Under the pieces are notes generated by a model. The model worked only from the letters and a program-made list of their open reading frames with translations. It ran no database searches and was not told where the DNA came from. 64,000 bases of DNA from Poa pratensis (taxonomy: Eukaryota > Streptophyta > Magnoliopsida > Poales > Poaceae), in the NCBI GenBank assembly GCA_947311845.1, contig CAMZMU010000059.1:35532063-35596062 (forward strand). The letters are read 5' to 3'. Positions 10,570 to 22,716 of this stretch are shown in pieces. Position numbers and translations under genes: made by a program. Every line of letters begins with the position of its first letter. Positions within the stretch are counted from its first letter, which is position 1.

Positions 10570-12290
10570 TGATGGTCCCGAAGAGCAAGGCCTTGATACC
10601 TGCAAAAGTAAACGGGATTAGGTTGAGACTCCAAGTGCAGAGTGTATAGTAAGTGGAAGACAGTTTTCCCCACGAGGGGTGACTCGAGGGTTTAATATCG
10701 AACTCTCGGGGAATCTGAAGTGGTAGATTTATCTTCTTATCCTTCTTTTGGTTACCTACAAAACAAGGTTAGATGTTTTGGTCCTCAACCTCACCTGTGG
10801 TTGTCAAGCACAAGGTGTAAGAATGATATCAGGATAGTTATGCAATGCAAACAAGAAATAAATATGCAATGATGGTGGATGCAATGTAAATGATATTTTT
10901 GGGTTTTTGAATGATGTATGCAAGATGAAAAGTATTTTTGTATTTTCGGATTTAATGATGGCTGAAAATAGAAAAGTGGTATATGGTGTTGGAAAGGTGT
11001 TTCTTATGATTAAAAATGGACTGGGGTTCATGGTTTCACAAATGCACTCTCTCTTTATAAAGTGGTAGACAATGGAACACACACAGTTAACATATGAGAT
11101 TGCAACACAGGGTTTGATAACAAGTTACTTAGATATATGGGCATCACGTCCTAACATAGAGATCTTTTGGTTATTAACCTCTCTTATACTCCACCAAGAT
11201 GCGAACTAAATCATAACACCTCAGTAATTAAGATAACTCAGAGTATAGCATTAAGTATCATGACATGAAGTGAAAATAAGAACATGCTAGATCTAGTCAT
11301 GGAGTAGTGGCAATGGTCACGCCCACATCCCCGGTAGCATGGTATTTTAGTTTATCCCTAGTGAGGTAACAAAGTAAGGTAAAGATACCAAAGTGGATCG
11401 CAGAACTTTCTCTCACGTTCACTGCACTAGCCACCCCCCGTTACTCCAACTAATGCACACGTTCCCCCACACACGCTCTCATAAACATGCTTGATCAAAA
11501 CAAGTAGACAAGAACGGGGTACATAATATGCATCTATACTCATAACTGAAACAAACATTGCAATCTCAAACATATATTAACTCATAAAGATCCACCACAA
11601 AGGTATTACAACGGTGACCGTAATCATGTTCAGCAGCTCATACGGTGCTAATTAGTGAAGCTCAAGAGAGGAGAGATACATAAGTTACTTCCACAAACCC
11701 ATAGTCCAGAGGTGGACTACTCCCTCTTCATCATGGAGACGGTGGAGAAGTCGATGGAGAAGATGGAGACCACGCCGGCAGCGCCCCGCCGGAGTTTTCC
11801 CCCTCCAATCTGCAGCTCCTGATCTCCGTTTCGGTGTTTCTGTGTTTGTGCGGCGCTCCTTCCAGAGAACGTCGGGGGACCTTTTTTATAGGCGTTTTTA
11901 GGTCAAGACGATGTCGGTGGAGCGAAGATCGACGGCAACGGAGCCACGAGGCCAAACGGGTGGGCCCACGCGGCCACAGTACCTGGCCGCGTGGGCCACC
12001 CCGTTTGGCCTCGGGCCTCCGTTTGTTCGCTTCCTTCGCCCAGGTCTTCTTCCTTCCAAATATTGACGCCCGTAAATTTCCAGGTGATTTCGTTGACGTT
12101 TGGGTCCCTGAAACATTAAAATAAGAAAACGGGTTTTCTGCCTGTGCAGGGTTAATTCCATAAAAATAGGAAATAAATGAATATTCCCAAAATCATTATA
12201 AAACATTGATATAACCCTTATATGATGCAAATATGATTGGAATATAAGCAATTAAAGTGCAAAGTTCATGTATGCATTTTACATGCATCA
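10570..12290 (-). repeat. LTR copy A (3' LTR in element orientation)
   Basis: 1721 bp, bounded by TGATGGTCCCG at 10570 and ACATGCATCA ending at 12290. On the minus strand a TATA box (TATAAAA, complement of 11884-11890) gives U3 of roughly 400 bp. A large hairpin lies in U3 at about 11952-12016. The frames of 74-120 codons inside are not genes; they recur in all LTR copies with random shifts. Confidence 0.88.
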
Positions 12291-14661
12291 ACATCCCCAA
12301 GCTTAATCCATGCTCGTCCTCGAGTATGAAGATGATAAAACTAACATGGACTTTGCAATTTAATACTTAACAATGGATATCAAAGATGATTACTATTGCT
12401 ACATATAGTCAAATGATTCATTCTTCAAAGGAGTAGCAATATGCAAATAGTTTATGAAGTGATATCAAGTATTCAAGACAAGGATGTTCATTGATAGTTC
12501 ACAAAGTGTAACATGTAGCAAGTAATATGGAACACATGTATGCATAATGATAAGTAGAACATCCTACAATGGTCATAGAGTGTAGATGAAAATCTGAATA
12601 TGATAGGTGTACACTTTGGAAAGATGTATATGTGAGTAGAGGTAAAGCATGCATAAGTTTCATCCAACTTCCAAACTCTTCTACTTAAGTTAATGATTGC
12701 AATAAGGTATTCATTGGTGTCAAGCTCTCATTGCCCCTATCATAGCATCTTGAATGATTAAGGTTAAAGTGAAAGCAAATATGAGTAGTGTGCTTGATAA
12801 AGAATGGGTTGAATGTCTCATGCCCCTTGAATACAAGTACTTACACCATGTGTTACTCAACTTGGGAAACAAAGCAAGTTCAATTAAATATCATTGTAAG
12901 CATAATAGTATCATCAAGAGCGTCAACTGGGGTACCTCTTGTCCCAAGATATGGAACAAGCCCATATCAAAATGACAAGACAAACAAACAAAATGAACAA
13001 TCTCAACACCCTTTTTATTTACCATTTGGAATAGTTTTTTATTGCAAGGTGTATCACAGAAGGTTCACCATAGTATGTAAGTAAATTTCCACCATGAATG
13101 ATGCATGGCTTAGATTAGCGGCCCAGGCGTCTCTCTAACCATTTACACAAACTCATTTAAACTCACTCTATTTCCACATTTATTTCAACATGATAAGCAT
13201 CCATAGACAAAAGCACATGATATCAACTAAATGAGATGAAGAGCGTGTTGAAAGCTTGCCATGTGACAGCACATATGGGCTAACTTCCAACCCAAAACAT
13301 TCATCAAGCCACAAACATCATAATCTTAATCACAATGGGTCAAGTTTTATTATGCAAATAAAAGAACATTGTGCATCAAGTTCGTGAGAGCTATATAACC
13401 AATTTTTTCCATTGCAATCAATAACATAAACATTTTCATTCAGAGGTAAGATAACACAAACAACATGTTAAACATACTCGGAATAGCATAAAGCCAATAG
13501 GTAGATATGGTGGACTCACTGGAATAACTTTGGTTGAAGGTGTTGGAAACAAGTTTTTGCTTGTTGGAGTTTTTGGGCTAGCAAAAGGGAGAAAGTTGAC
13601 CATCTAGATGCATGCATGAGTGTCCATAGAACTAACTAATCCATGTTAAACCAAGTGAAATAACAATCAGCACCAAAACATGAATAAGTGATAGCTCTAC
13701 AAAAAGAATTTGCAAACTATTACTCATAAACAAGCTCATGAATCATGCAACTATATGTATCATTAAAAATCAATCAAACATCCCTTTTCCCAATCTTATA
13801 AAAGCATCCAACATATTTCAACCCATATTTCCAGTAGCTCTCTCATATATAATTGATAGTGTGGTGGTCTCTCAAGACTCAAACAAAAACAAAAAACGAC
13901 GCTCCAAGTTTATGCGATAAAGTGTTTCGATCGAAAAACAGAAGTTGGACGTGTGCAAACCGAGAGTGTGTAGGTCCAGCGGGGTTGTCTTCACATCCCC
14001 AAGCTTATGGTCTTCACCATCCTTGGATAGCTCTTGGTGCATCTCCTCCAATCCCTGTGAAAAAACTTCAAAACACCGTTTCTCCCATCTCTTTTCTGTG
14101 GGGTGCATTAATAGTGATAAACAAATAGGTTCCTTGCTGCATATAATCCTTGAACAAAAATTCATATGACATGTCCAGAAAGTGTATAATGTTGTATGCC
14201 TACTCATAAACTCAATTGGATCAAAAAGATTCAACTTAAAAGCTCAAAGCATGCATCAAACAAAATGGGACAGAATCTGTCCAGAAAAACAGCAGCAGCA
14301 AAACGTATTTTTCTACCCTACCAAACTTTCTCGAAAAATTCCGAAAAAATTCATGCATACAGAGGATGAAAAGTTGCAACTACAGTTCAAATATGAGCTC
14401 ATTCGGAGTTACAGAATAAGAATTAAAAATCATACCGTGCACTGACTTGTGCAGGAATAAAATCTCCGAACGCTATAAGCAACTTTTTCAAACCAAAAAG
14501 GGTAAAACTTGGCACTTTATTAAAACTCCAGAACCTAAACTAGACACAAACTCTTGTTACAGCAAGAGGACACAAAGAAAAATCACACACAAAAATAACC
14601 GGGTTGCCTCCCGCAAAGCGCTTTCTTTATAGCCATATAGCTAGGCTTCTTACTTGTTGTT
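12291..14661 (-). other. Non-coding 3' part of internal region 1, with polypurine tract
   Basis: About 2.4 kb between the gag-protease stop and LTR A, where pol would be expected. I find no reverse transcriptase or integrase motif in any frame. A purine-rich AAGCTTGGGGATGT (minus strand, complement of 12291-12304) directly abuts the LTR and is the likely polypurine tract. A 120-codon minus frame at 13872-14234 is identical in copy 2, but so is its surrounding DNA, so identity is not evidence of coding. Confidence 0.65.
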
Positions 14662-16659
14662 TTATTGTGGACGAAGCTCATGAGGGAGCTTGAACTTTGG
14701 TGGTTCCCTCTTCCTTGGAAAGTGTTCCATGCACTTCTTGTGTGGAAACTGAAACTTTACATTCCCTTCCTTTGAATCAATGATAGCACCTGTGGTACGA
14801 AGAAAAGGTCTTCCAAGAATAATAGGACTAGAGGTTTTATTCCCCATATCCATGATTAGAAAATCCACAGGCACAAAAGTCATATGTAACTCTACCATAA
14901 CATCACTTACTTTTCCCAAAGCATGTTTAATAGAGTCATCAGCAAGTGCTAGTTCAATAGAGCATTTTTCAAGATTTTTCAATTCAAGCACTTCATATAG
15001 TTCTTTAGATAAAACAGAGACACTAGATCCTAGATCAAGTATGGCATGGTGTGTCTCTTTTCCAATAGTTACTAGTACCTTAGGTATCCACATATCCCCA
15101 AGCTTAGGTGGTATCATAGCCTCTTGGTTGTACCTAGCAATCTTTTCTTTCAAGACATGATTAGCAATATAAGAACCAAAACCTGCTTGGTTAGTGTTGA
15201 TGGAAGGATCACTTGCAAATTTTTGTAAGATAGATATTAATTCATGCAAGCTACAATTTTCTAAGTCAAGCAAAGGATCCTTGACTTCATTAAGCATTTT
15301 AACTTCCTCAACTTTCTTTTCCAACTCAATCAGCATAAGAGATTCATCATGTTCAGTTTCTTTAGCTTCTTCTTTTAAACTACCAAGTTGAGACATGAGT
15401 GGCAACAAATATTCAGGGTAGTTCAATAATTCATCAAGAGTTTCCTCCAAAGTAAGAGGAACATTTTCAGCAATGTTAACAGAATTCATTCCAACCACAG
15501 GTGATGCTTGTGGTTTCCCTGCAGACATACTCAATAAAGTGGCTTGATTATCAGCTAGTTTAGACAAAGCTTTGTCTAGTCCTGCAGCTTGGAGTTGTAA
15601 GCCTTTAATATCAGAACTAATAGAAGCAACAGACTTATTCAACTCTTGTATCATGGTATTATGACTAGCAACTTGTTCCATGAGAATTTTGTTAGCCTCA
15701 GAATTATCATTGCGTGATAACATAGGCTTCCAATTATTATCATTAGCATTAGGATATGGAACAAAAGGACGATTGTTGGGAACATATGGGGGTTTATTAT
15801 AAGAGTTATAATTGTTGTTACCATACCCATTATTACCATAGTTCCTAATGAAGTTGACATCAATATTTTCAGAATTGTTTCCAACTAGTTCTTGCAAAGG
15901 AACATTTTCAACACTAGGTTTATTAAGCAAAGCAAGAATAGTATCCATTTTAGATGACAAATCATTAGTTTCTTCAATAGAGTTCACTTTCTTAGAAGGA
16001 TTAGGTGCCCTATCAGTATGCCATTGACTATAGTTTTGTAAAATGCTTTCCAATATATTTTTAGCTTCTACTATAGTCTTACTCATAAAAGCACCTCCAG
16101 CAGCAGAATCAAGTATGTTTCTAGACATGTAGTTTAAACCATTGTAGAAAGAGTGTAATATGGTCCATTCATTAACTCCATGTGAGGGACAAGTTCTAAG
16201 CATAAGTTTTATCCTATCCCAAGCCATAGCAACATGTTCATTTTCATTTTGCCTAAAAGAAAGGATGTTGTTTCTATTTTGCAAAATTTTAACAGGGGGA
16301 TAATATTTCTTAATGAAAGCTTCTTTTAGATCATCCCAAGAATTAATACTACCAGATGGCAAGGAATGCAACCACTCTTTAGCTTTTCCTCTAAGTGAAA
16401 AAGGAAATAACTTCAGTTTTAGGATATCACTTTCCACATTTTTAAACTTTTGCATGTCACATATTTCAACAAAGTCATGAAGATGCATAGAGGCATCCTC
16501 CATAGCACTACCACCAAATTGTTCCCTAGTTATCAAGTTCAACAAACTAGGACTTACTTCATAACTCTCAGCATTTATCTTAGGTGTGGCAATAGCTCTC
16601 GTGATAAATTGATCATTAGGAGTGTTTGTGTAGTCACACAACTTAGTTCTTTCTCCCAT
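14662..16659 (-). CDS. Gypsy gag-protease polyprotein, copy 1 (intact frame)
   Basis: 665 residues, uninterrupted, starting MGERTKLCDYTN at 16659, about 240 bp after the primer site. The gag core has FEICDMQKFK-like and KLKLFPFSLRGKAKEWLHSL (about residues 80-105), DDLKEAFIKKYYPP and SFRQNENEHVAMAWDRIKLM, the standard Retrotrans_gag order. A glycine-asparagine-rich low-complexity stretch sits near residues 270-300. An aspartic protease follows at about 520-630, with AILDLGSSVSVLS as active site (DLGS in place of DTGS, as is common in Athila/Tat relatives) and the ILGRPFL partner block. No CCHC knuckle is obvious. The frame stops after HELRPQ with no pol. It would assemble capsids in the cytoplasm but depend on reverse transcriptase and integrase from another element. 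Confidence 0.88.
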   Translation of the reverse strand: MGERTKLCDYTNTPNDQFITRAIATPKINAESYEVSPSLLNLITREQFGGSAMEDASMHLHDFVEICDMQKFKNVESDILKLKLFPFSLRGKAKEWLHSLPSGSINSWDDLKEAFIKKYYPPVKILQNRNNILSFRQNENEHVAMAWDRIKLMLRTCPSHGVNEWTILHSFYNGLNYMSRNILDSAAGGAFMSKTIVEAKNILESILQNYSQWHTDRAPNPSKKVNSIEETNDLSSKMDTILALLNKPSVENVPLQELVGNNSENIDVNFIRNYGNNGYGNNNYNSYNKPPYVPNNRPFVPYPNANDNNWKPMLSRNDNSEANKILMEQVASHNTMIQELNKSVASISSDIKGLQLQAAGLDKALSKLADNQATLLSMSAGKPQASPVVGMNSVNIAENVPLTLEETLDELLNYPEYLLPLMSQLGSLKEEAKETEHDESLMLIELEKKVEEVKMLNEVKDPLLDLENCSLHELISILQKFASDPSINTNQAGFGSYIANHVLKEKIARYNQEAMIPPKLGDMWIPKVLVTIGKETHHAILDLGSSVSVLSKELYEVLELKNLEKCSIELALADDSIKHALGKVSDVMVELHMTFVPVDFLIMDMGNKTSSPIILGRPFLRTTGAIIDSKEGNVKFQFPHKKCMEHFPRKREPPKFKLPHELRPQ

Positions 16660-16895
16660 TTTAGCAAGTTTTTTTTGGTATTTTTAATTTTTTATGCAAA
16701 ACTGAAATAAATATGATATGATATGCAATGACACTAACAAAAAAATAAATTGCTTTGTAAGTAAAGATGGATAAGATGGTGCTCACGTAGGTGCAACCTC
16801 CCCAAGCTTAGGTGTTAGCACAAGTTGGTGACGTTGACTTTGTTGTGAGATGAATGCGATGATGCACACCCTTGGATAAATCTCTCAGCTACGAT

Positions 16896-16913
16896 TCCCC
16901 GGCAACGGCGCCA
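16896..16913 (-). promoter_or_regulatory. tRNA-Asp primer binding site, copy 1
   Basis: The plus strand reads TCCCCGGCAACGGCGCCA, identical to the 3' end of plant tRNA-Asp(GUC) including CCA; its complement TGGCGCCGTTGCCGGGGA is the primer site on the element strand. It lies 10 bp inside LTR B. Confidence 0.85.
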
Positions 16914-16923
16914 GAAAACGTCT

Positions 16924-18631
16924 TGATGATCCCGAAGAGCAAGGCTTGATACCTGCAAAATAAACGGGATTAGGTTGAGACTCCAAGTGCAGAGTGTATA
17001 GTAAGTGGAAGACAGTTTTCCCCACGAGGGGTGACTCGAGGGTTTAATATCGAACTCTCGGGGAATCTGAAGTGGTAGATTTATCTTCTTATCCTTCTTT
17101 TGGTTACCTACAAAACAAGGTTAGATGTTTTGGTCCTCAACCTCACCTGTGGTTGTCAAGCACAAGGTGTAAGAATGATATCAGGATAGTTATGCAATGC
17201 AAACAAGAAATAAATATGCAATGATGGTGGATGCAATGGTAAATGATATTTTTGGGTTTTTGAATGATGTATGCAAGATGAAAAGTATTTTTGTATTTTC
17301 GGATTTAATGATGGCTGAAAATAGAAAAGTGGTATATGGTGTTGGAAAGGTGTTTCTTATGATTAAAAATGGACTGGGGTTCATGGTTTCACAAATGCAC
17401 TCTCTCTTTATAAAGTGGTAGACAATGGAACACACACAGTTAACATATGAGATTGCAACACAGGGTTTGATAACAAGTTACTTAGATATATGGGCATCAC
17501 GTCCTAACATAGAGATCTTTTGGTTATTAACCTCTCTTATACTCCACCAAGATGCGAACTAAATCATAACACCTCAGTAATTAAGATAACTCAGAGTATA
17601 GCATTAAGTATCATGACATGAAGTGAAAATAAGAACATGCTAGATCTAGTCATGGAGTAGTGGCAATGGTCACGCCCACATCCCCGGTAGCATGGTATTT
17701 TAGTTTATCCCTAGTGAGGTAACAAAGTAAGGTAAAGATACCAAAGTGGATCGCAGAACTTTCTCTCACGTTCACTGCACTAGCCACCCCCGTTACTCCA
17801 ACTAATGCACACGTTCCCCCACACACGCTCTCATAAACATGCTTGATCAAAACAAGTAGACAAGAACGGGGTACATAATATGCATCTATACTCATAACTG
17901 AAACAAACATTGCAATCTCAAACATATATTAACTCATAAAGATCCACCACAAAGGTATTACAACGGTGACCGTAATCATGTTCAGCAGCTCATACGGTGC
18001 TAATTAGTGAAGCTCAAGAGAGGAGAGATACATAAGTTACTTCCACAAACCCATAGTCCAGAGGTGGACTACTCCCTCTTCATCATGGAGACGGTGGAGA
18101 AGTCGATGGAGAAGATGGAGACCACGCCGGCAGCGCCCCGCCGGAGTTTTCCCCCTCCAATCTGCAGCTCCTGATCTCCGTTTCGGTGTTTCTGTGTTTG
18201 TGCGGCGCTCCTTCCAGAGAACGTCGGGGGACCTTTTTTATAGGCGTTTTTAGGTCAAGACGATGTCGGTGGAGCGAAGATCGACGGCAACGGAGCCACG
18301 AGGCCCAAACGGGTGGGTCCCACGCGGCCACAGTACCTGGCCGCGTGGGCCACCCCTTTGGCCCGGGCCTCCGTTTGTTGCTTCCTTCGCCCACAGTCTT
18401 CTTCCTTCCAAATATTGACGCCCGTAAATTTCCAGGTGATTTCGTTGACGTTTGGGTCCCTGAAACATTAAAATAAGAAAACGGGGTTTTCTGCCTGTGC
18501 AGGGTTAATTCCATAAAAATAGGAAATAAATGAATATTCCCAAAATCATTATAAAACATTGATATAACCCTTATGATGCAAATATGATTGGAATATAAGC
18601 AATTAAAGTGCAAAGTTCATGTATGCATTTT
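16924..18631 (-). repeat. LTR copy B (truncated by the assembly gap)
   Basis: Begins TGATGATCCCG at 16924. It runs as a near copy of LTR A until GTATGCATTTT at 18631, where N begins. The last ten bases present in the other copies (ACATGCATCA) are missing. Confidence 0.85.
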
Positions 18632-18644
18632 NNNNNNNNNNNNN
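18632..18644. other. Assembly gap of 13 N at an LTR-LTR junction
   Basis: Thirteen N separate LTR B from LTR C. If the two LTRs abutted directly, 17 bases (10 of B and 7 of C) would be expected. The stated gap leaves no room for a separate pair of 5-bp duplications. Confidence 0.97.
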
Positions 18645-20350
18645 CCCGAAGAGCAAGGCTTGATACCTGCAAAATAAACGGGATTAGGTTGAGACTCCAA
18701 GTGCAGAGTGTATAGTAAGTGGAAGACAGTTTTCCCCACGAGGGGTGACTCGAGGGTTTAATATCGAACTCTCGGGGAATCTGAAGTGGTAGATTTATCT
18801 TCTTATCCTTTTGGTTACCTACAAAACAAGGTTAGATGTTTTGGTCCTCAACCTCACCTGTGGTTGTCAAGCACAAGGTGTAAGAATGATATCAGGATAG
18901 TTATGCAATGCAAACAAGAAATAAATATGCAATGATGGTGGATGCAATGATAAATGATATTTTTGGGTTTTTGAATGATGTATGCAAGATGAAAAGTATT
19001 TTTGTATTTTCGGATTTAATGATGGCTGAAAATAGAAAAGTGGTATATGGTGTTGGAAAGGTGTTTCTTATGATTAAAAATGGACTGGGGTTCATGGTTT
19101 CACAAATGCACTCTCTCTTTATAAAGTGGTAGACAATGGAACACACAAAGTTAACATATGAGATTGCAACACAGGGTTTGATAACAAGTTACTTAGATAT
19201 ATGGGCATCACGTCCTAACATAGAGATCTTTTGGTTATTAACCTCTCTTATACTCCACCAAGATGCGAACTAAATCATAACACCTCAGTAATTAAGATAA
19301 CTCAGAGTATAGCATTAAGTATCATGACATGAAGTGAAAATAAGAACATGCTAGATCTAGTCATGGAGTAGTGGCAATGGTCACGCCCACATCCCCGGTA
19401 GCATGGTATTTTAGTTTATCCCTAGTGAGGTAACAAAGTAAGGTAAAGATACCAAAGTGGATCGCAGAACTTTCTCTCACGTTCACTGCACTAGCCACCC
19501 CCCGTTACTCCAACTAATGCACACGTTCCCCCACACGCTCTCATAAACATGCTTGATCAAAACAAGTAGACAAGAACGGGGTACATAATATGCATCTATA
19601 CTCATAACTGAAACAAACATTGCAATCTCAAACATATATTAACTCATAAAGATCCACCACAAAGGTATTACAACGGTGACCGTAATCATGTTCAGCAGCT
19701 CATACGGTGCTAATTAGTGAAGCTCAAGAGAGGAGAGATACATAAGTTACTTCCACAAACCCATAGTCCAGAGGTGGACTACTCCCTCTTCATCATGGAG
19801 ACGGTGGAGAAGTCGATGGAGAAGATGGAGACCACGCCGGCAGCGCCCCGCCGGAGTTTTCCCCCTCCAATCTGCAGCTCCTGATCTCCGTTTCGGTGTT
19901 TCTGTGTTTGTGCGGCGCTCCTTCCAGAGAACGTCGGGGGACCTTTTTTATAGGCGTTTTTAGGTCAAGACGATGTCGGTGGAGCGAAGATCGACGGCAA
20001 CGGAGCCACGAGGCCCAAACGGGTGGGTCCCACGCGGCCACAGTACCTGGCCGCGTGGGCCACCCCTTTGGCCTCGGGCCTCCGTTTGCTTCGCTTCCTT
20101 CGCCCAGTCTTCTTCCTTCCAAATATTGACGCCCGTAAATTTCCAGGTGATTTCGTTGACGTTTGGGTCCCTGAAACATTAAAATAAAAAACGGGTTTTC
20201 TGCCTGTGCAGGGTTAATTCCATAAAAATAGGAAATATGAATATTCCCAAAATCATGATAAAACATTGATATAACCCTTATATGATGCAAATATGATTGG
20301 AATATAAGCAATTAAAGTGCAAAGTTCATGTATGCATTTTACATGCATCA
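18645..20350 (-). repeat. LTR copy C (start lost in the gap)
   Basis: Resumes at CCCGAAGAGCAAGG and ends ACATGCATCA at 20350. Like B it has the hairpin-arm variants GGCCCAAACGGG and GGGTCCC, which differ from A and D. Confidence 0.85.
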
Positions 20351-22716
20351 ACATCCCCAAGCTTAATCCATGCTCGTCCTCGAGTATGAAGATGATAAAA
20401 CTAACATGGACTTTGCAATTTAATACTTAACAATGATATCAAAGATGATTACTATTGCTACATATAGTCAAATGATTCATTCTTCAAAGGAGTAGCAATA
20501 TGCAAATAGTTTATGAAGTGATATCAAGTATTCAAGACAAGGATGTTCATTGATAGTTCACAAAGTGTAACATGTAGCAAGTAATATGGAACACATGTAT
20601 GCATAATGATAAGTAGAACATCCTACAATGGTCATAGAGTGTAGATGAAAATCTGAATATGATAGGTGTACACTTTGGAAAGATGTATATGTGAGTAGAG
20701 GTAAAGCATGCATAAGTTTCATCCAACTTCCAAACTCTTCTACTTAAGTTAATGATTGCAATAAGGTATTCATTGGTGTCAAGCTCTCATTGCCCCTATC
20801 ATAGCATCTTGAATGATTAAGGTTAAAGTGAAAGCAAATATGAGTAGTGTGCTTGATAAAGAATGGTTGAATGTCTCATGCCCCTTGAATACAAGTACTT
20901 ACACCATGTGTTACTCAACTTGGAAACAAAGCAAGTTCAATTAAATATCATTGTAAGCATAATAGTATCATCAAGAGCGTCAACTGGGGTACCTCTTGTC
21001 CCAGATATGGAACAAGCCCATATCAAAATGACAAGACAAACAAACAAAATGAACAATCTCAACACCCTTTTTATTTACCATTTGGAATAGTTTTTTATTG
21101 CAAGGTGTATCACAGAAGGTTCACCATAGTATGTAAGTAAATTTCCACCATGAATGATGCATGGCTTAGATTAGCGGCCCAGGCGTCTCTCTAACCATTT
21201 ACACAAACTCATTTAAACTCACTCTATTTCCACATTTATTTCACATGATAAGCATCCATAGACAAAAGCACATGATATCAACTAAATGAGATGAAGAGCG
21301 TGTTGAAAGCTTGCCATGTGACAGCACATATGGGCTAACTTCCAACCCAAAACATTCATCAAGCCACAAACATCATAATCTTAATCACAATGGGTCAAGT
21401 TTTATTATGCAAATAAAAGAACATTGTGCATCAAGTTCGTGAGAGCTATATAACCAATTTTTTCCATTGCAATCAATAACATAAACATTTTCATTCAGAG
21501 GTAAGATAACACAAACAACATGTTAAACATACTCGGAATAGCATAAAGCCAATAGGTAGATATGGTGGACTCACTGGAATAACTTTGGTTGAAGGTGTTG
21601 GAAACAAGTTTTTGCTTGTTGGAGTTTTTGGGCTAGCAAAAGGGAGAAAGTTGACCATCTAGATGCATGCATGAGTGTCCATAGAACTAACTAATCCATG
21701 TTAAACCAAGTAAATAACAATCAGCACCAAAACATGAATAAGTGATAGCTCTACAAAAAGAATTTGCAAACTATTACTCATAAACAAGCTCATGAATCAT
21801 GCAACTATATGTATCATTAAAAATCAAGTCAAACATCCCTTTTCCCAATCTTATAAAAGCATCCAACATATTTCAACCCATATTTCCAGTAGCTCTCTCA
21901 TATATAATTGATAGTGTGGTGGTCTCTCAAGACTCAAACAAAAACAAAAAACGACGCTCCAAGTTTATGCGATAAAGTGTTTCGATCGAAAAACAGAAGT
22001 TGGACGTGTGCAAACCGAGAGTGTGTAGGTCCAGCGGGGTTGTCTTCACATCCCCAAGCTTATGGTCTTCACCATCCTTGGATAGCTCTTGGTGCATCTC
22101 CTCCAATCCCTGTGAAAAAACTTCAAAACACCGTTTCTCCCATCTCTTTTCTGTGGGGTGCATTAATAGTGATAAACAAATAGGTTCCTTGCTGCATATA
22201 ATCCTTGAACAAAAATTCATATGACATGTCCAGAAAGTGTATAATGTTGTATGCCTACTCATAAACTCAATTGGATCAAAAAGATTCAACTTAAAAGCTC
22301 AAAGCATGCATCAAACAAAATGGGACAGAATCTGTCCAGAAAAACAGCAGCAGCAAAACGTATTTTTCTACCCTACCAAACTTTCTCGAAAAATTCCGAA
22401 AAATTCATGCATACAGAGGATGAAAAGTTGCAACTACAGTTCAAATATGAGCTCATTCGGAGTTACAGAATAAGAATTAAAAATCATACCGTGCACTGAC
22501 TTGTGCAGGAATAAAATCTCCGAACGCTATAAGCAACTTTTTCAAACCAAAAAGGGTAAAACTTGGCACTTTATTAAAACTCCAGAACCTAACTAGACAC
22601 AAAATCTCTTGTTACAGCAAGAGGACACAAAGAAAAATCACACACAAAAATAACCGGGTTGCCTCCCGCAAAGCGCTTTCTTTATAGCCATATAGCTAGG
22701 CTTCTTACTTGTTGTT
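20351..22716 (-). other. Non-coding 3' part of internal region 2
   Basis: Near-identical copy of 12291-14661, again without pol. The polypurine tract is at 20351-20364. It differs from copy 1 mostly by one-base indels in short runs. Confidence 0.65.

Noticed and set aside
11731..12251. Frames of 70-176 codons in the LTRs (also 18083-18613, 19793-20311, 26135-26603)
   Set aside because: They cross the U3 hairpin, change length with each one-base indel and overlap on both strands, as expected of chance frames in GC-rich LTR DNA.
13872..14234. 120-codon minus frame in the Gypsy internal region, repeated at 21927-22289
   Set aside because: Identical in both copies, but so is all DNA around it. 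No domain, no start context and no family comparison, so it is treated as non-coding spacer.
18632..18644. N run as the site of a separate inserted element
   Set aside because: Flanking sequence stops and resumes within 17 bases of perfect LTR ends, so the gap is an LTR-LTR junction and not a place for extra genes.
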